64,000 nucleotides of DNA from Serinus canaria (Eukaryota; Chordata; Aves; Passeriformes; Fringillidae). This document shows positions 36,743-49,736 of this stretch, one piece after another. A program made the translations under genes and the position numbers. Every line of letters begins with the position of its first letter. Within the stretch, counting starts at the first letter, position 1. Location of the stretch: NCBI RefSeq assembly GCF_022539315.1, contig NC_066322.1, positions 18,052,765-18,116,764 of the forward strand. Reading direction: 5' to 3'. The notes beneath the pieces were generated by a model. That model worked only from the letters and a program-made list of their open reading frames with translations. It was not told the DNA's origin and ran no database searches.

Positions 36743-37499
36743 ATGGGGCCGCAGCCGGGCGGGGCCGGGGCCCGCCCGAGGAGCGCCCGGCCCCGCCCGG
36801 CCCGATGCGCTGTCCCCCTCCCCGGGGTGAGAGCAGGGGACGAGGGTGTGGGCACAGGCAGGGCAGGGAAAGGAGGCGAGCCGGGTCAGCTGCCCCTTCC
36901 CGTGGCAGGACGCCGGGAGTGCGGGGTTGCGCCAGCATTTGCACTCTCCTGATCCAGCAGCAGGAGCGGTCGCCTGCCCTAGGGAAGGAAGGCACTGAAG
37001 ACGCTGCCAGCAGGCTCTCGGCAGGCGTCCCCTCCAGAGGGCTGCGCCCTGGGGGTAGGGTCCAGCCTCTGCACAGAGGCTTCAGCCGTTCTAGAAGAAC
37101 GCTGTGTGTGCTGCCCTGCCATTTGCCCCTGCTCGCCCCTGCCACCATCTGCTATCCCATCTTCAGCAGCCAACACGAGGAGTTTCTCGTTCAGTGTTAC
37201 CTTGACCTGTTCCAGGTGTGCTTCTGCATCGGCTCTTGAGAGCAGGGAACGAATACCTGGAAATGTTGAATAACACCTCAATTGCGAGGCTGGTGAGATA
37301 ATCAGGGAATTGAAGAGACTCTGAACTGAGGAGCCTAAAGAACAAAATACACATGATAGAATTTGAGACAGAAGTAGCCAGTCACAGTGTTTTTCCAGAA
37401 CACCACCTGATGGTACATCCTGGTGGTGTCCTGGCTTTTACCTGGGGACACTGGACTTGCCTGGACTGACAGTCTGGTTCTCTGGTTTTCTCAGGCATG

Positions 37500-37835
37500 A
37501 TACCCAGCTCACAAACTGATTGAGATCCATTTAAAAGCCCTTGCTTTCTCTGGCCCTACTATTCCCCTTGGAAAACTGTTCCAGAATCTCATAACTTGGC
37601 TTAAGATTTCCAGGCTGTGTTTATTAGGGGCCCGTTTATATCCATTTGTTCGGATGCCAATTTTGTCCTTGAACTTAATTAGTTCTGATATTTACTCCCC
37701 TCACAGTGTACTAATATTCCTTCTCATCATTTCTTTTGTTTAAATCAAGCTTTTCGGTCTTGTCTCATAAGATAGAATCTTCATTTCCCTGATTATACCC
37801 ATATCCTAGCAACTTATAAAAACTGGGTCATGACC
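37500..37835 (-). repeat. CR1-type LINE relic, 3' region
   Basis: Blocks CCTTGGAAAACTGTTCCAG, AAATCAAGCTTTTCGGTCTT, GTCTCATAAGATAG and TTCCCTGATTATACCCATA follow the order seen in the antisense of CR1-family 3' regions (CCTGGGCAACCTGTTCCAG, then CTCTCATAAGA, then CTGATCATC). The element is therefore on the minus strand. It is heavily diverged and internally eroded. Confidence 0.6.
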
Positions 37836-38073
37836 AACACCCAGAAATTACGGTTTTCAAAAGGGTTCATTATTCTATCCATTTTCAGTTTGACCAAGAC
37901 ACAAGTAGGGAGAATGATTAGCATAAGGTCAGACAAACCACAATTCTCCTGACTTCAAGTTCTTTTGTAATCTATCAGGGACATGAGTTCTGAAAGGCTT
38001 GTGGTTTATAACTTGGCATTACATCAATGCACATTTATATACCTATATATCATTTCCTGGAGGGGAAGAATGG

Positions 38074-38213
38074 CCTTGTAGTTAAGAAGGTACATTAGAA
38101 ATCTGGAGACGCGGCTTCGAGTGCCAGGTCTGCCATAGGCAACAGAGGTAACTTTAGCTAGTCCTTTAGTCTTTTGCCACATTTCACCACTTTTAAAATA
38201 AGAACAGCAATCT
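38074..38213 (+). repeat. MIR SINE relic
   Basis: Motif order matches MIR: GTAGTTAAGAAGG, TCTGGAGACGCGGC, TTCGAGTGCCAGGTCTGCCA (tRNA-derived B box and core), then CTAGTCCTTTAGTC and TTTTAAAATAAGAA. It is nearly full length but strongly diverged. Confidence 0.8.
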
Positions 38214-38579
38214 TCCTATTTTTGCCTCTTTTTCTTTCCCATGTACTGAGACTTAAGTTCTCAGACCAAGCACCTCCTTTCTGGGTACTGCTGGTGCCTG
38301 GCACTTTGAAGTTGAAATGTTTCCATAACTCTTAACCAGCAGACAAAAACAGACAATACTCTTATAAAGTCTTTAGGCTCTAAGGCTCTATCAGAAAAGC
38401 TGTTAGTATCCATGCTAGGGACTGGAATTCCCGAGGTCTTTAGCCCATTGTTTACATTAAAATCACACTCTGTCATTAAACTAAGCCCAGGGACCAGCAG
38501 TAAAGCCATAGACATTTCACTGAAAATCTGCATCCTGGCTTCTGGTTTTCAAGTCTCTGCATGATTGAAAAATCAAACC

Positions 38580-38674
<95 letters not shown>

Positions 38675-38675
38675 T
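38580..38675 (+). repeat. (ATT)n microsatellite, about 32 units
   Basis: About 95 bases of uninterrupted TTA/ATT trinucleotides, the longest perfect simple repeat in the window. Length and purity make it likely to vary between individuals. Confidence 0.98.
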
Positions 38676-41056
38676 AAACATAGGTGCAATTTAATGCATT
38701 TTCTTCACCAGTTTTCAATTCAGAAGGCAATTTTTAACAGCTAATACTGCAAAGAAACAGAATTAGCTCAGGAAGCCCCAACAGCCCCATAGCTGGAGTG
38801 GTTCTGCTAACAACAAATGCTATCATTGCTCTTCCCCAGCAATCCAAGTATGGAAGGTTGAGACTGAGCACAGAAACAGAGAGCACTCTGTTGAGCTGAG
38901 GTGAAGCAATGATATTTATGGGAGTAATTATCACAGAGAAAAACTGGAAAAATATGATTATAGCAAATTGTAACTCGCTCAGATATGTTCTTCGTTGTTA
39001 GAAATAGCTCAGCTGAGACCAAACCAATATGAACAACAGACTGGGAGTGTCAGACACTGATTCTCTGGAGGCTGATACCATCAGACCCTCTGAGCAGAAC
39101 ATGATCCAGCTTTAACATATTAGAGAGATTGGTGTCAGCAGCCTGCATCTCTTCCCAGCCATTGTACTCACTTCAAGCAACCTAACAAAATGTGAGCTGC
39201 CGAGCTCCCCACTGGAAAAGCTGACCTGGAGATGCTGTCCCTAAAGACCATTGGCAAGAGAGGCATCAGTCTCTCAGAGCTGGGCAGTTCCCTGCACAGC
39301 AGTTGTGGCTGCTGAGTGCTGCTGAGCAGCCAGCAGAAGATGCTCAAGTTTCAGAGTGTGGCCGTGTAGGTGAGCAGGGTGACATGACCACACACAGCAC
39401 CTACCTCTGAGCTGGCACTGCTGTCCCATTCGGCTCCTGTCTGGGCTTCAGCTGCTCTGTTTGACAAATGTGTGAGACCTTCAGAGAACTTCTGCCCTGG
39501 GTGCAGCCATGGACTCCCCTCAGCATGCAGGGAGTGAGGAGCACCCTGGCCAGAGGATGGGTTCTGCAGAAGGAACAACAACTGCCCAAAACCTGTAACG
39601 GGGTGTTGAGTCTCAAAGGCCTTAGAGGAAATGAACTATAAACTCTGCAAGCTTGGAGGCTTGTGTTGAAGGAGAAGATATAGCTAAGAAAAGGAACCTC
39701 CAGAAGCTATGATTGCTCTGCAGCATTCTGTGAGGCCTGTGTGCAGAAGGGTCTGAACACAACTTGTGCAGACAGACTTAACACCTAAGTCCTGGCTTAA
39801 TGCAAGTCATCTGCACCACGGTAAATGTCTTGCCAGTCAATTATACTTGGGGAGGGACTTTCACCACACTTTCATGGTTGAGTGTTTTACACATTTCATG
39901 TAACTAATATCTTGCAACCGACATTTAGAAATTTCTAGAAGCCATAACCAATATTGTGTAAAACCAAAAAATATCATTTAAAGTAGTCAACTTTAAATGT
40001 ACCTACCCCATGGACCAGATGCATCAAAGAAGTTCTTCAGGTGTCTTGAGAGCACTGTAGGTGTTATTGCTGCTCTCAGTCTGTGAGAAGAATAATAAAT
40101 GCTATTTACCTTTTAATTAAAAAAAATACCTTGCAAATTAAAGACATGCTCTTGCACATCAAAATTTAGTTAGCATCCATTTTTATTGTGCAGACTATGG
40201 CTTTCTAACAACCTATCGAGCCCACAGACATCTGAACACCCATTGCTGCTTCCCTTTTCCCCTACATTTTGGGCATGTGTTAGATTTTGTCACATCCAAG
40301 GGGGGAAAAATTCTGTAACTAATTGCTAATGCTTAAGCAGATCTCCTGCTTAATATTCTTTCTGCTTACAAATCCCTCTAAATATATTGGTGTGTCCTGA
40401 CAAAGGCAGAGGAGCAGTTTTGGACACTTGTGTGACATACGTCTTACTATCTTACGTAGAAAATTTGACAGTGAATGACAGAACACCTTAGAGGGATCTA
40501 AGAAGATGATAAAGGCAACAGCTTTCACAGGAATACAGAGTCTAGTTCCTAACAGTTACAAGCTTTTTTTACATGCATCCTTGTAATTTGACATTTATAA
40601 TTCACTGTAGTGCTGAATCTCTGTCATTTTCTCACCGTCAGGTTCTCTGTACATGGATATACATGTCCTTTCTAATTAGTATACCTATTTGAACATTTAA
40701 TCTCATCTCTCAACCTTATTATGCAGTTGCATATTGATCTGTTATGTATCAACAAATGATTTTGGTATAACATATACAGTTCTATGTTGCTTTCCTATCA
40801 GAACAGGTGCCTATATCTTCTCTTTTCCTGGCTGCAAACCCATTTTGTAAAAAAAGGCACAGAAATTCACAATGGATTTAATAACAAGGAAAAATAAATA
40901 TCCTGCAATCCTGCAGAGAAACATTAACCCTTGAGATTATATATATGCACACACACACAGAGTGAATCTCTTACTGCGCATAGCAGCTTCCTCATAGGGA
41001 GCACCTAAGACCTTTCCCTAGGCATTGATGCCTTTGCAACACTGATAAACATTAGA

Positions 41057-41185
41057 CCTATTTTATCCTTGGAGAAGCTGTACAGAAATATTGCAGAACT
41101 TGCTCAAGGTAAGCAAAGAAAACAGCGAGACAGCTGCAGACAGAGCAAGCCCTGAGGTCTCAGCTCCTGACCTGAAGCCCACTGG
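41057..41185 (-). repeat. MIR SINE relic, antisense
   Basis: CCTATTTTATCCTTGGAGAA, GAACTTGCTCAAGGT, CAGCGAGACAGCTGCAGA and AGGTCTCAGCTCCTGACC follow the reverse complement of MIR (CCCATTTTACAGATGAGGAA, AACTTGCCCAAGGTCACA, CCAGGTCTGACTCC). The strand is therefore minus. The donor-like CAAGGTAAGC inside it is repeat-derived. Confidence 0.78.
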
Positions 41186-42660
41186 AAAACACAATCAATA
41201 TGAAAATCAGGTTGCATCTGCAGGCCCCAGTTGCAGGACTGACCTTTCACTGCTCACTCATCATTTTGCATTAGTAACTTGGGCGGTGCCGTGCCATCGC
41301 CTGATATTCCTGTTTATTACTTAACTTAGTTGAGATTTAATTCAATTGAACTGAAACCTTTTCCGTGTCATGTTAAAACAGGCAATGGAGGACACACCTT
41401 TTATTAACAGTCATACTGACACTGAAGTCAAATAAAGCATTTATTTTAATGTTTTAAATACTATGGCTTTGTATTTGAAATAGGGGATATTCAAGTGGTT
41501 GTACTGCTTAGAGCACAGAATTAAAACTTCCCTTCTACTGGTATTTAAAAAGATATCTTAGGGAAGAATTCAAAGCAAACTTTTTACAGCTTTCAGCTGA
41601 AGAAGAAAAAATATATTATATACAAATACTGAAAACCATTTTAAATGCTGTTAACGTTACTTGTGGTTTTGACAGATAACAGGTTTACATTGAAAAGAAA
41701 ACAAAAGCCAGTAGCAGATCAGAAGAACTCGCCCATATAGTTTAGAAGAGTACACAGTGGAGATAAAGACTATTCTAAAGAAAAAGAGAGCAGGCACATG
41801 GATGTCAGTCTGTTGTTCATACTGTTCAGTGAAAGAGCTGGGAGTGTTACAAGCAACCAGCTCTGTCCTGACAGCCTCAGACTGGGAACCCAGGGCAGAT
41901 CCTGCACTGCCTCCTCTAAAGGTTTCCCATTTAGTCATGCAGTATTTTCAATGGGGAAGGAAATCTGCTCAGGACATTACTTTCACAAATATTGATCTTG
42001 ACTTCTGCTGATGCATAAAGCAGATGTAAGCAGCACAAGAAAGATTTTGTTCATGTACTTTTTTTTTTCCTTGGGCCTAATTATTGATCTGCAAAGTTCC
42101 ACTTGGTTTTGACAAGTATAATACAAGAAATGGAAGAAACTAAGTTTGTTTTTGCAGCTTTCTAGTCTGAGCATCTTTTTCAAATGACCTTGATGGTGCT
42201 GGCTGTCAGTTTACCTCTTTATATGGCTTTAAGTGTCTTCTAAAATACAGACCTAGTAGCACCTAATAAAAAAATTATTCTTATGAAAAGATGCCCTGGA
42301 AAATATAAATAGCATCAAATAGCATCTAAATATTCCTAAATACAGAATGGAAAGCAAGTGATTAATTTATTCATTTTAAATTTAGAAGAAAATATATGCA
42401 TCATATTTTATATTTATACTCTCACTGTGCTTATATACATATATATATGTTAATCTTAAAGAATCACACTAGAAATCTCTTCTCTCCTTTAATATCTGAC
42501 TTGGGAATATCTTCCTATTCAATCAGTGAAGACTTTCAGTAAGCAGAAAATGATTAAGGATTTTAGAATACATTGCCTGGGTCAGAAGTGTCTTTGGAAA
42601 CAAGACAAGTCTGTGAATTTTTAGGATTTTTTTTCCACAGCAGCTGAATATGAATTGGAG

Positions 42661-42712
42661 GGCTTCCAAATCCAAGAAGAACAATGCATTGTTCTTCTTG
42701 GAAGAAGAAGCC
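42661..42712. repeat. Hairpin with a 32-base perfect palindrome
   Basis: TCCAAGAAGAACAATG (42671-42686) is followed directly by its exact reverse complement (42687-42702). An outer six-base pair, GGCTTC with GAAGCC, flanks it beyond a four-base internal loop on each side. There is no spacer, so it would extrude as a cruciform rather than act as a microRNA precursor. Confidence 0.95.
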
Positions 42713-44212
42713 TTACTCACAGAAAGCCATGGAATAGCCCCAAATAAACAGTCAGAAACCCTATAGCTTCATTGCAAAAGTTTGTGTAGCTTAAAAAGTA
42801 GGGTAAAAAGTTTTTTCATGAATGTGGATATGTTTTTCTTTGAAGATAATCTGTTTTGTGATTAAGAGTTCTGTTGGCCCCAAGTCCCTGTTTTGCTGAC
42901 TTTTTTGCTTGGTCAGGCTTCCTATTGCCATTTCTGAGATCTGGGAGTGTGAATCTTCACTTCCAGCATCCTTAAATGCAGAGTTCTTCCAGCATTTTGT
43001 AAGCCTAACACAGGCCAGGCAACAAAATGACCTCTTGGGTTCTGCTTTGTGGCAGAGAATCTGTGCTTTGCCCTGAGGCAGGTGAGCTGCCCCCAGGGAT
43101 CAAACAGCCAGGCTTCTCTGAGCCCATGCCTTAGCTCAGGTCTGCAGTAAAGGGAAGTGCACTTTGTTCTTGTGAACATTTACATACAGCATACAAAAAG
43201 TGCTGCAAGAAAAAGTTCAGAAGTGTGAGCCAATGTATCGTTCTCTTTCATATATCTCTCCTATTTTCTCATCCTATTACTTCAGATCAGCTCTAATCTC
43301 ATATCTAAACAGTCAGTCCAAAGGGAAACTGCCTATTTACAGGCTGGATTAAGAGCTTTAACAAAAGGCAGGGCAGAAAGCCATTCATTTACCATATAAG
43401 AAAAAGAACGTCTTTGTATTTTATCACTTGCCAGCATCTTCCAAACCTTTTCTTTGTGTTGATCCCCTTCCAAACAGAAAGTGGATTGGGAAGTTCCCGT
43501 CTTGCAGAATGGATCAAGAAAAGGAAAAAAGCATATTGTTCAACTTTCCCTTTTTGCCTCTATTAGGTTTACTTTTGTTTCATCCCTCAGGGCTCGGGCA
43601 TATGTGTTCAGCTGAAACCCCACACTGCTGCCTTCTTAGACCTTTTCCCAAAACTTTCCTGAAGAAGCAGGCATTTGGAAGAGAACAAGAATGGAAGATG
43701 AGGGAAGTGCTGGAGTGAGGCAAGACTGAGTTCCTTAGCCAACCCAAGGAGCAGTCCCCTATCCAGAGCACAGGCAAAGGGAGGAGATGCCCCAGCCACT
43801 GGTGAAGGGGACAGGCAGAGGGCAGAGAAGCCCATGGCACAGCAAGGGAGAACGAAGCAGGTTCACTTGGGAAGGGACAGCACAACACATGGAGTGAGCG
43901 TGGAGGGGAGCAGGGAGCCTCTCCTCTCAGGCAGCCACCACACAGCACATCCTGCCAGGGCCTCCTCAAACAAGCACTGCAAGGCCCCAGAAGCGTAGCA
44001 AGAGAGGGGTGAAAAAGGATTGCTCCATCTTGGATTATTTATCTTGCGGAACAAGCTAAAATAGAAAACAATTAAGGGTTAGCTTAGGATAATCAAAACT
44101 TTCAGGTTTTGAGATATCTAAATGTTGGCTTTAATTTCTTTTTCAATCTGTTTGTTATAGCACTTTTTGAAACAAAATCCATAATTTCCAAATAGCTGAA
44201 GTTGAACATTTG

Positions 44213-44270
44213 TAATTATTCATTTAAAATATTCATTTAAATTATTAATTTAAAAATTCATTTAAAATCT
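44213..44270 (+). repeat. AT-rich tandem repeat, about 4 units
   Basis: ATTCATTTAAAAT-type units of 13 to 16 bases recur four times with small changes. Confidence 0.85.
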
Positions 44271-45689
44271 CTTTTTATTTTTAATAAAGGAAAACCTGAC
44301 TTTCTTGATAAAACAAGAAGTAAGTAAGGATGACCTTAAAAAAATTCCCAGTGATACATCTGAATGGAGGAAAACTGAAGGTGGGCAGAATAGAGTGGAG
44401 CCAGAGGCCAAGTATTACTTCCTGAATCTTTACTCAGGCTCACACCACCAGTCTGGCTCAGATTTGTAAGGTTTAACCTGGGTGAGCTTAAAAACTCAAA
44501 GTTCTGGTGTCTCCTTACAGCTCCAGTTCATGGCTCCCTTTCTCAACCCAAGCAACTTTCTTCACCTTCTGGTAAAATTCCTCTGCTCCAAACTCCACCT
44601 TGGCAGGCAGACTCAGGCAAAGTAATTCCCTACCTAATGGCCTCTTCAGTGTGTGCATTAACCCAAATCACCTGCCTGTGCCACCCAGGGTGAATGATCC
44701 CTCATTACCTCTGCTCTGGGAGATGGATAACACCATCCTGAAAGCTCAGGGTGGGTTTCATCTCTACAGACACTTCTGTGATAAAACAATTAATCATGTC
44801 AACCAGCATTTTTCATTAGAACATCAGTGTGGGCAGCGTATTTTTAATAGTGTTCATTTCTCATCTGTGCCTGTTTGGTTCATCTTACCTTCCCACAATT
44901 AACTGAATTACCAGTTTCAGAGACTGAAGGGAATTTCTTCCATGTTCTTCCATTTTTCCTCAATTCATCACAACATTAGCAGGGATTCTTGAGGCATTTT
45001 GTTCTTATCTGTAATATGACACTTCAGCAAAATTTAAGAGAATCCCTACCCTAGCCTGTGGATACTGACCTTGTTGCCACCTAATCTCTTTTAATGGCTT
45101 GTTACTGTTGTGGCATTTGATCTCTTGCTCTTTATCTCATTAGCTAGGAGGCTCAGAGGTGTGCTGGAAGGCCCATGGTGTGAGGTGTGGTGTGGAAGAA
45201 CACACTTGACTGCAGCAGGAGGGAACTGGCTTAGATGGCCAAACTGGTCTCTTCCCAAAAGAACTTCCCAAGGACCTCTCCCATCTTCCTCTCGAGCTGA
45301 TGCAACACCTCCGGCTTATTCCAGTAGGAGACATATCAGTCCAAGATTATGGCTTATTCCACTGGGAGTTGTACCAATCCAGAATTAAAGCACATCCTTC
45401 CTTCTTTCTTCCATTCCTGCATGAAGAGGCACGCAACCAATGGGAGATCCTTCCCCAGAAACAATAAGAGAAATCCTTCTTTTTATTGTACTTTCCCCCT
45501 CCACACACATCGCTTCTCTTTTGCCTTTCTTAAGTCACTTGCCTTTTTGCAAAACAAGAGGACTCATCCCAGCTTTTAAGTGGTCTCAGGCACTGCGATA
45601 CAAGGAAGTGCATTCCACGTTAAATCAACATTAGAGTGAGAAATGAATACAATCTACCCAACAAATACTTTATCGTGAAAATTATTAAA

Positions 45690-45860
45690 ATTCATAGCTT
45701 AGAGGTGCGAATGCTTCTTTAAGAAAGGTACTTATGTTATCCCCAAAATAGCACCAGTATCATGTGATGTTCCAGTTGCTATGGTTACCACAAATTTGTT
45801 ATTTAATAGCAAAGAAAATAGATGCACAAAACATGCTAATTATAACTGGTACAAATTTTT
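45690..45860. promoter_or_regulatory. Candidate enhancer with RFX X-box
   Basis: A compact single-copy block (CTTTAAGAAAGGTACTTATG, GTATCATGTGATGTTCC) contains a perfect X-box at 45775-45788. It has the texture of a conserved noncoding element. It lies about 15 kb upstream of miR-137 and may be one of its enhancers, by inference. Confidence 0.42.
45775..45788 (-). promoter_or_regulatory. RFX X-box motif
   Basis: On the minus strand GTAACC-AT-AGCAAC fits the RFX consensus GTNRCC-(0-3)-RGYAAC at every position. Confidence 0.6.
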
Positions 45861-48800
45861 CTAAATGTTTTATATGAATATGCATGCATGTTTTATGCAT
45901 AAGGAATAGGAATGCCCTTTTTCAAATAATTCTTCAAGTTTTTAGAAGCATTTTAGTAACTGGCAGGGAAGTACATTGTGTTGTTCTCAGCAGCAAAGAA
46001 AAAGGAGTCTGAAAAATTGAAGATGGGCACTTGTCTAAAACCACGCAGTTTTGTATTCAAATAGCAGAAGAATCCTGAAAATGCAAAAGGTTTAAATTTG
46101 TTGAACCTTGTACTTTCCCAACTGAATTTGCTTTGTTTCTTCTTCATTGCAAAGAGATTGAATTGCCTGAGAAACAGTTGCAGGACCATTCGAAGTGAAG
46201 TTGCATTTTATGAAATTGTAACGTTAATATTGCCCTGATACAGAAACCAAAGTGCTCCAGTCACGGCCAGAATCAATACAGCTCGATACAACCACAGCCT
46301 CACTCTGCCTGGAGCTCCTGGGCTCCCACCTGTGTGCAGCAGTGCTCTGGCTCCACGGGCTGGTCCCTGCTGCTCCTGGCTCAGAGCAGGATGCACCTCA
46401 ATGTGCCCCACTGCTGCAGGCTCCTGCTGCAGGGCCCGGGGGAGCCCTCCATGGGCTGCGAGCTCAGGTGGCACCTGGCAGAAGCACAGGCTGTGAGCAC
46501 AGCATGGAAAGATGCTGCTGTGGACTTGTATCTGTTTGCAAGGAGAAGTACATGGGCTGGCTTTTGTTGTGCAGAGGAGAGATGGAAGGGATATGTATGC
46601 AAACAGATCTCGTGTAATTCCCCTTTCCTTTCTGTTCTCCACCAGATGCTCCCAGAGGTAAGTCTGGGGGACACAATGCATGCAGTACTTTTAGTGCTGG
46701 AACTGTAAACTCACTAGCCTGGCAGGGTCCTGGGGAGGAGCAAGAGCAATCTCATTCCTTCCCTTGGGTAGCCTGTGGCCATGGTGAAGAGACTCTCCAG
46801 CCTAAAGTAAACAAAGATATGATTGTGAGTGGTGGGAAGAAAGTCCCTGGCTCAGGCTGGTGCAGGAAAGCTGCCGGCAGCGCTGGCAACGGCTCCGTGT
46901 GCAGAGCCAGATGTTCTTCGGGGCTCTGCTGGGTCGGTGCCTCACCACTCATCCAAATTCCAACCTCCTCCCAGAGAGAGGAGGGTGGTGCACATGCCTT
47001 TGGGGCAGCAGTATCATATGGCTGACTTTGCCGCACTCGGGGGTCATTGCTGAAAATGTCACCACTGTCACTTGAAATCAAGCCCTTTCCTCTCACAGAG
47101 GCTTTTATCTCTTCCCTTACGAGGCCCCACCAGCCGTGGGCAGAATGAAAGTCGTGTGCATGCATTGTGCTGCTAAATGGCCGTGCTTAATGGCACCGAT
47201 ACCGAAGGCACTTACTGATGCTGCTGGTTGCTCCCTTTCACACCCAGAGCACACGCTGGCTGGCTGCTCTATTTCAGATCTTGCGATGTCAGTGATACTG
47301 ACTGAAAAATCTTCTCTGTGGCTTGCTGTCATGCAGTGATTGATATCAGCTGTAACAAGAAAAAATGTTATGGCACTGTAATTCTGCTTGATGCAAGGTA
47401 GTCTTTGATCTTTACCATTTTGCAAAGATTATAATACACACTTAGTTTGATAAATAATACCCTTTCACCAGAGTCATGTAAAGTGGAAGAAAAATTGGCA
47501 ACTAAACTTTTGAAACTTCTCTGGTGCAGGTGTTGATGTTCCCAAAGCAAAAGGTTAAATAATAGGATAAAACCCCACTTGCCTACTTATAAGCAGACAT
47601 GACTAGTAAGAACTTACTAGACTAGACCTTTTGGGCCGGTTTCTGTGCTTGCATGGGCATCATAGCAGCAGCAGGGCACCAGCTCCTGGCAGAGGCACTG
47701 CAGCCAGGAGAGCAATGAGGGAACAAGGGGGCTGCTGGGCCAGCTGTGACTCCCAGCCTCACACAGAAGCAGAGGGGAATATTTACTCTGGAATATTCTC
47801 TGTAGAGAAATTCATCCAGAGAAATTCAGAGCCATGGGACCCACACAAATAACAATGCTCACTCACTCATCAGGCTATGGAATGGACCCTCAGACAGGGA
47901 TGGAGGCTCAGCTCTTCCAGTCCCCAAGGACAAGCAACAGACAGCATATGACATCCCTAACATATTTTCTTCAAATTAGGGCTCTTTAGGTAAGTTGGGA
48001 CTTAGGTTTCCAAGTGCTTTTCTAAAGATTCTAAATTGTATTGGGGTTTTTTTCTGCTTTTTAATTTGAATGGTTATTTGGATGCAGCAAAAAATGAGCA
48101 AACCCCAGCACCATAGCCATGAGAAAGTGTTCTCATCAGGTAATCATTTATTAAAACATTTTAACCAGCTGGTATGAATATGATTGACAGTGGAAAATGA
48201 CAGGGAAATATGTGCTTCCATCTGCACTACCAAGCCAGGAAACATTTCAATGTAGGAGTTTTTCTTCATTATCATTGCTCTTCCATACCCAGAACAGTGC
48301 ACCTGAGCATGAGCCCTCCATTGGTGGGGCCTGGGGATGGGAGCAGGAGCCTGAAAGGGGAGAGGCAGCCCCATGCAGGCTTTGCACTGCTCTGGGCTGC
48401 TCATCTCAAACCAAGACCCTCACACAGCCTGGAGGCCAGTGCATTTTTATTTCACCCAAAGGTGGACAGCCCTTCACGCAAACCTAGTTACAGCTGAGCT
48501 CAGACTTCTGGCAGGGGTTTGCCAGGGCTGTCTCAAAGGAATGGGCACATTGGCAATGGGATTTAGCATCCAATGGTACTCTGCCAAATCCATGAAAGAT
48601 TTTGCATGGCAAGAACAGGGTGTAACTCCAAGGCCATGATTATTTTCCATGTAAATGTCTGTTTCAGTTTGTGCTTAAATGATTATCTGTCATTGATTTG
48701 TGTGCCTAACTACAACTGCTTCAAGCTGTTTTCAATTATTCTGTTCTCAATACGATGCGATCCCAAGGATTAGCCATACTGAGTGCCACAAACCACCTTG

Positions 48801-49720
48801 CAGCAACAGAGTCATAAACTGAAGAGGATAGAAAGGATTTTAATAGGAGATTAAAAGGAAGAAGTGACTCACTGTATGAGAGAAAAGAGGGAGTGCGCAG
48901 GCTTTGACTGCAGGAGAGCTGCTTTGTGATGCCTCTGAGTGCACCGAGGACCCCAGGTTAATATAATAATTCTTCTTTCCTTATCATGCAGGTCTCGGGT
49001 AATGATTTCATAATTAGGGGTGAATTTAAAAACAGGTTTTAAATGAAGCATGTGTTCTGTCTTTGCACTAAGAGGAGGTGGCTAGTTGCAGGGTAACATT
49101 GCACATGGCTTGCTTCCTTGCCTGCTGAATTCTCTGCAAGTTTTATGCTTCTTTTACTGTCTAATTGAAAATCTGCACTTCTGGAAATAAACTGTATTTC
49201 TCCTTGGCAGTCTTCTCTTACACCAGGATTGATATTTTAAGAGTAAACAATGTTCATCTACATCCAATCCTGTATCCTCTGGAGGGGTAACCTGCACTGT
49301 CCCAGACCTAGCGCCCAGGTGACACACAACACCGCTGCCAACAGCTGCTCCAAGGTTCATCAGCTAGGATTGGTAACACTCCTACAGAAATCAGGATCTC
49401 AGAGTGCTCCAGTATTTCTCTTTACACATACTAGAAGTCTTCATGTACTTGGGCTACGATCCTAATTGTTGCTGAGTAATTAACTACCTACACTCCTGCG
49501 GCAGCCGTTTGTGACAGTATCCATCAGCTGGGAAAATGTAACTGTTATTGGATTTACAAGAACAGCCCTTAATAGCCTAACTTTCAACCAATTTAAATAT
49601 TTGAACTTTCTGAGTGCACAGTTGAGACGAGTAACATGGAGAAGCACACTCAGATTAAATCCTCTATGGATTCTATCAATAGAGAGTAGAAAGAGGAGTT
49701 ATTTGTCTGACATACAAATA

Positions 49721-49736
49721 CATATATATATATATC
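49721..49736 (+). repeat. Short AT dinucleotide repeat
   Basis: CATATATATATATATC; about seven dinucleotide units. Confidence 0.85.

Larger units (their letters stand above)
35800..36860. promoter_or_regulatory. Large CpG island pair, outermost of the cluster
   Basis: Two CpG-dense blocks (35810-36000 and 36230-36860) are separated by AT-rich sequence near 36010-36180. The second block is the richest in the window and carries a (GGGCC)5 tract and a CTCF-like motif. It is a plausible distal promoter for a long MIR137HG isoform on the minus strand, or a divergent promoter. No protein-like frame is recognised in any of the overlapping open frames. Confidence 0.75.

Noticed and set aside
36202..37148. 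Minus-strand frames of 217 and 284 codons, and plus-strand frames of 206 and 167 codons
   Set aside because: Mutually overlapping, proline/arginine/glycine-rich frames of a CpG island with no conserved motif.
42661..42712. MicroRNA precursor at the 32-base palindrome
   Set aside because: It has no loop and is a perfect spacerless palindrome, unlike a Drosha substrate.
46022..46085. Possible antisense MIR (GCACTTGTCTAAAACCACGC)
   Set aside because: Similarity is limited to one short block and is not convincing.
46208..46681. Minus-strand frame with a hydrophobic C-terminal stretch preceded by an acceptor-like site
   Set aside because: A single acceptor motif and one hydrophobic segment are weak; no family is recognised and no partner exon is visible.
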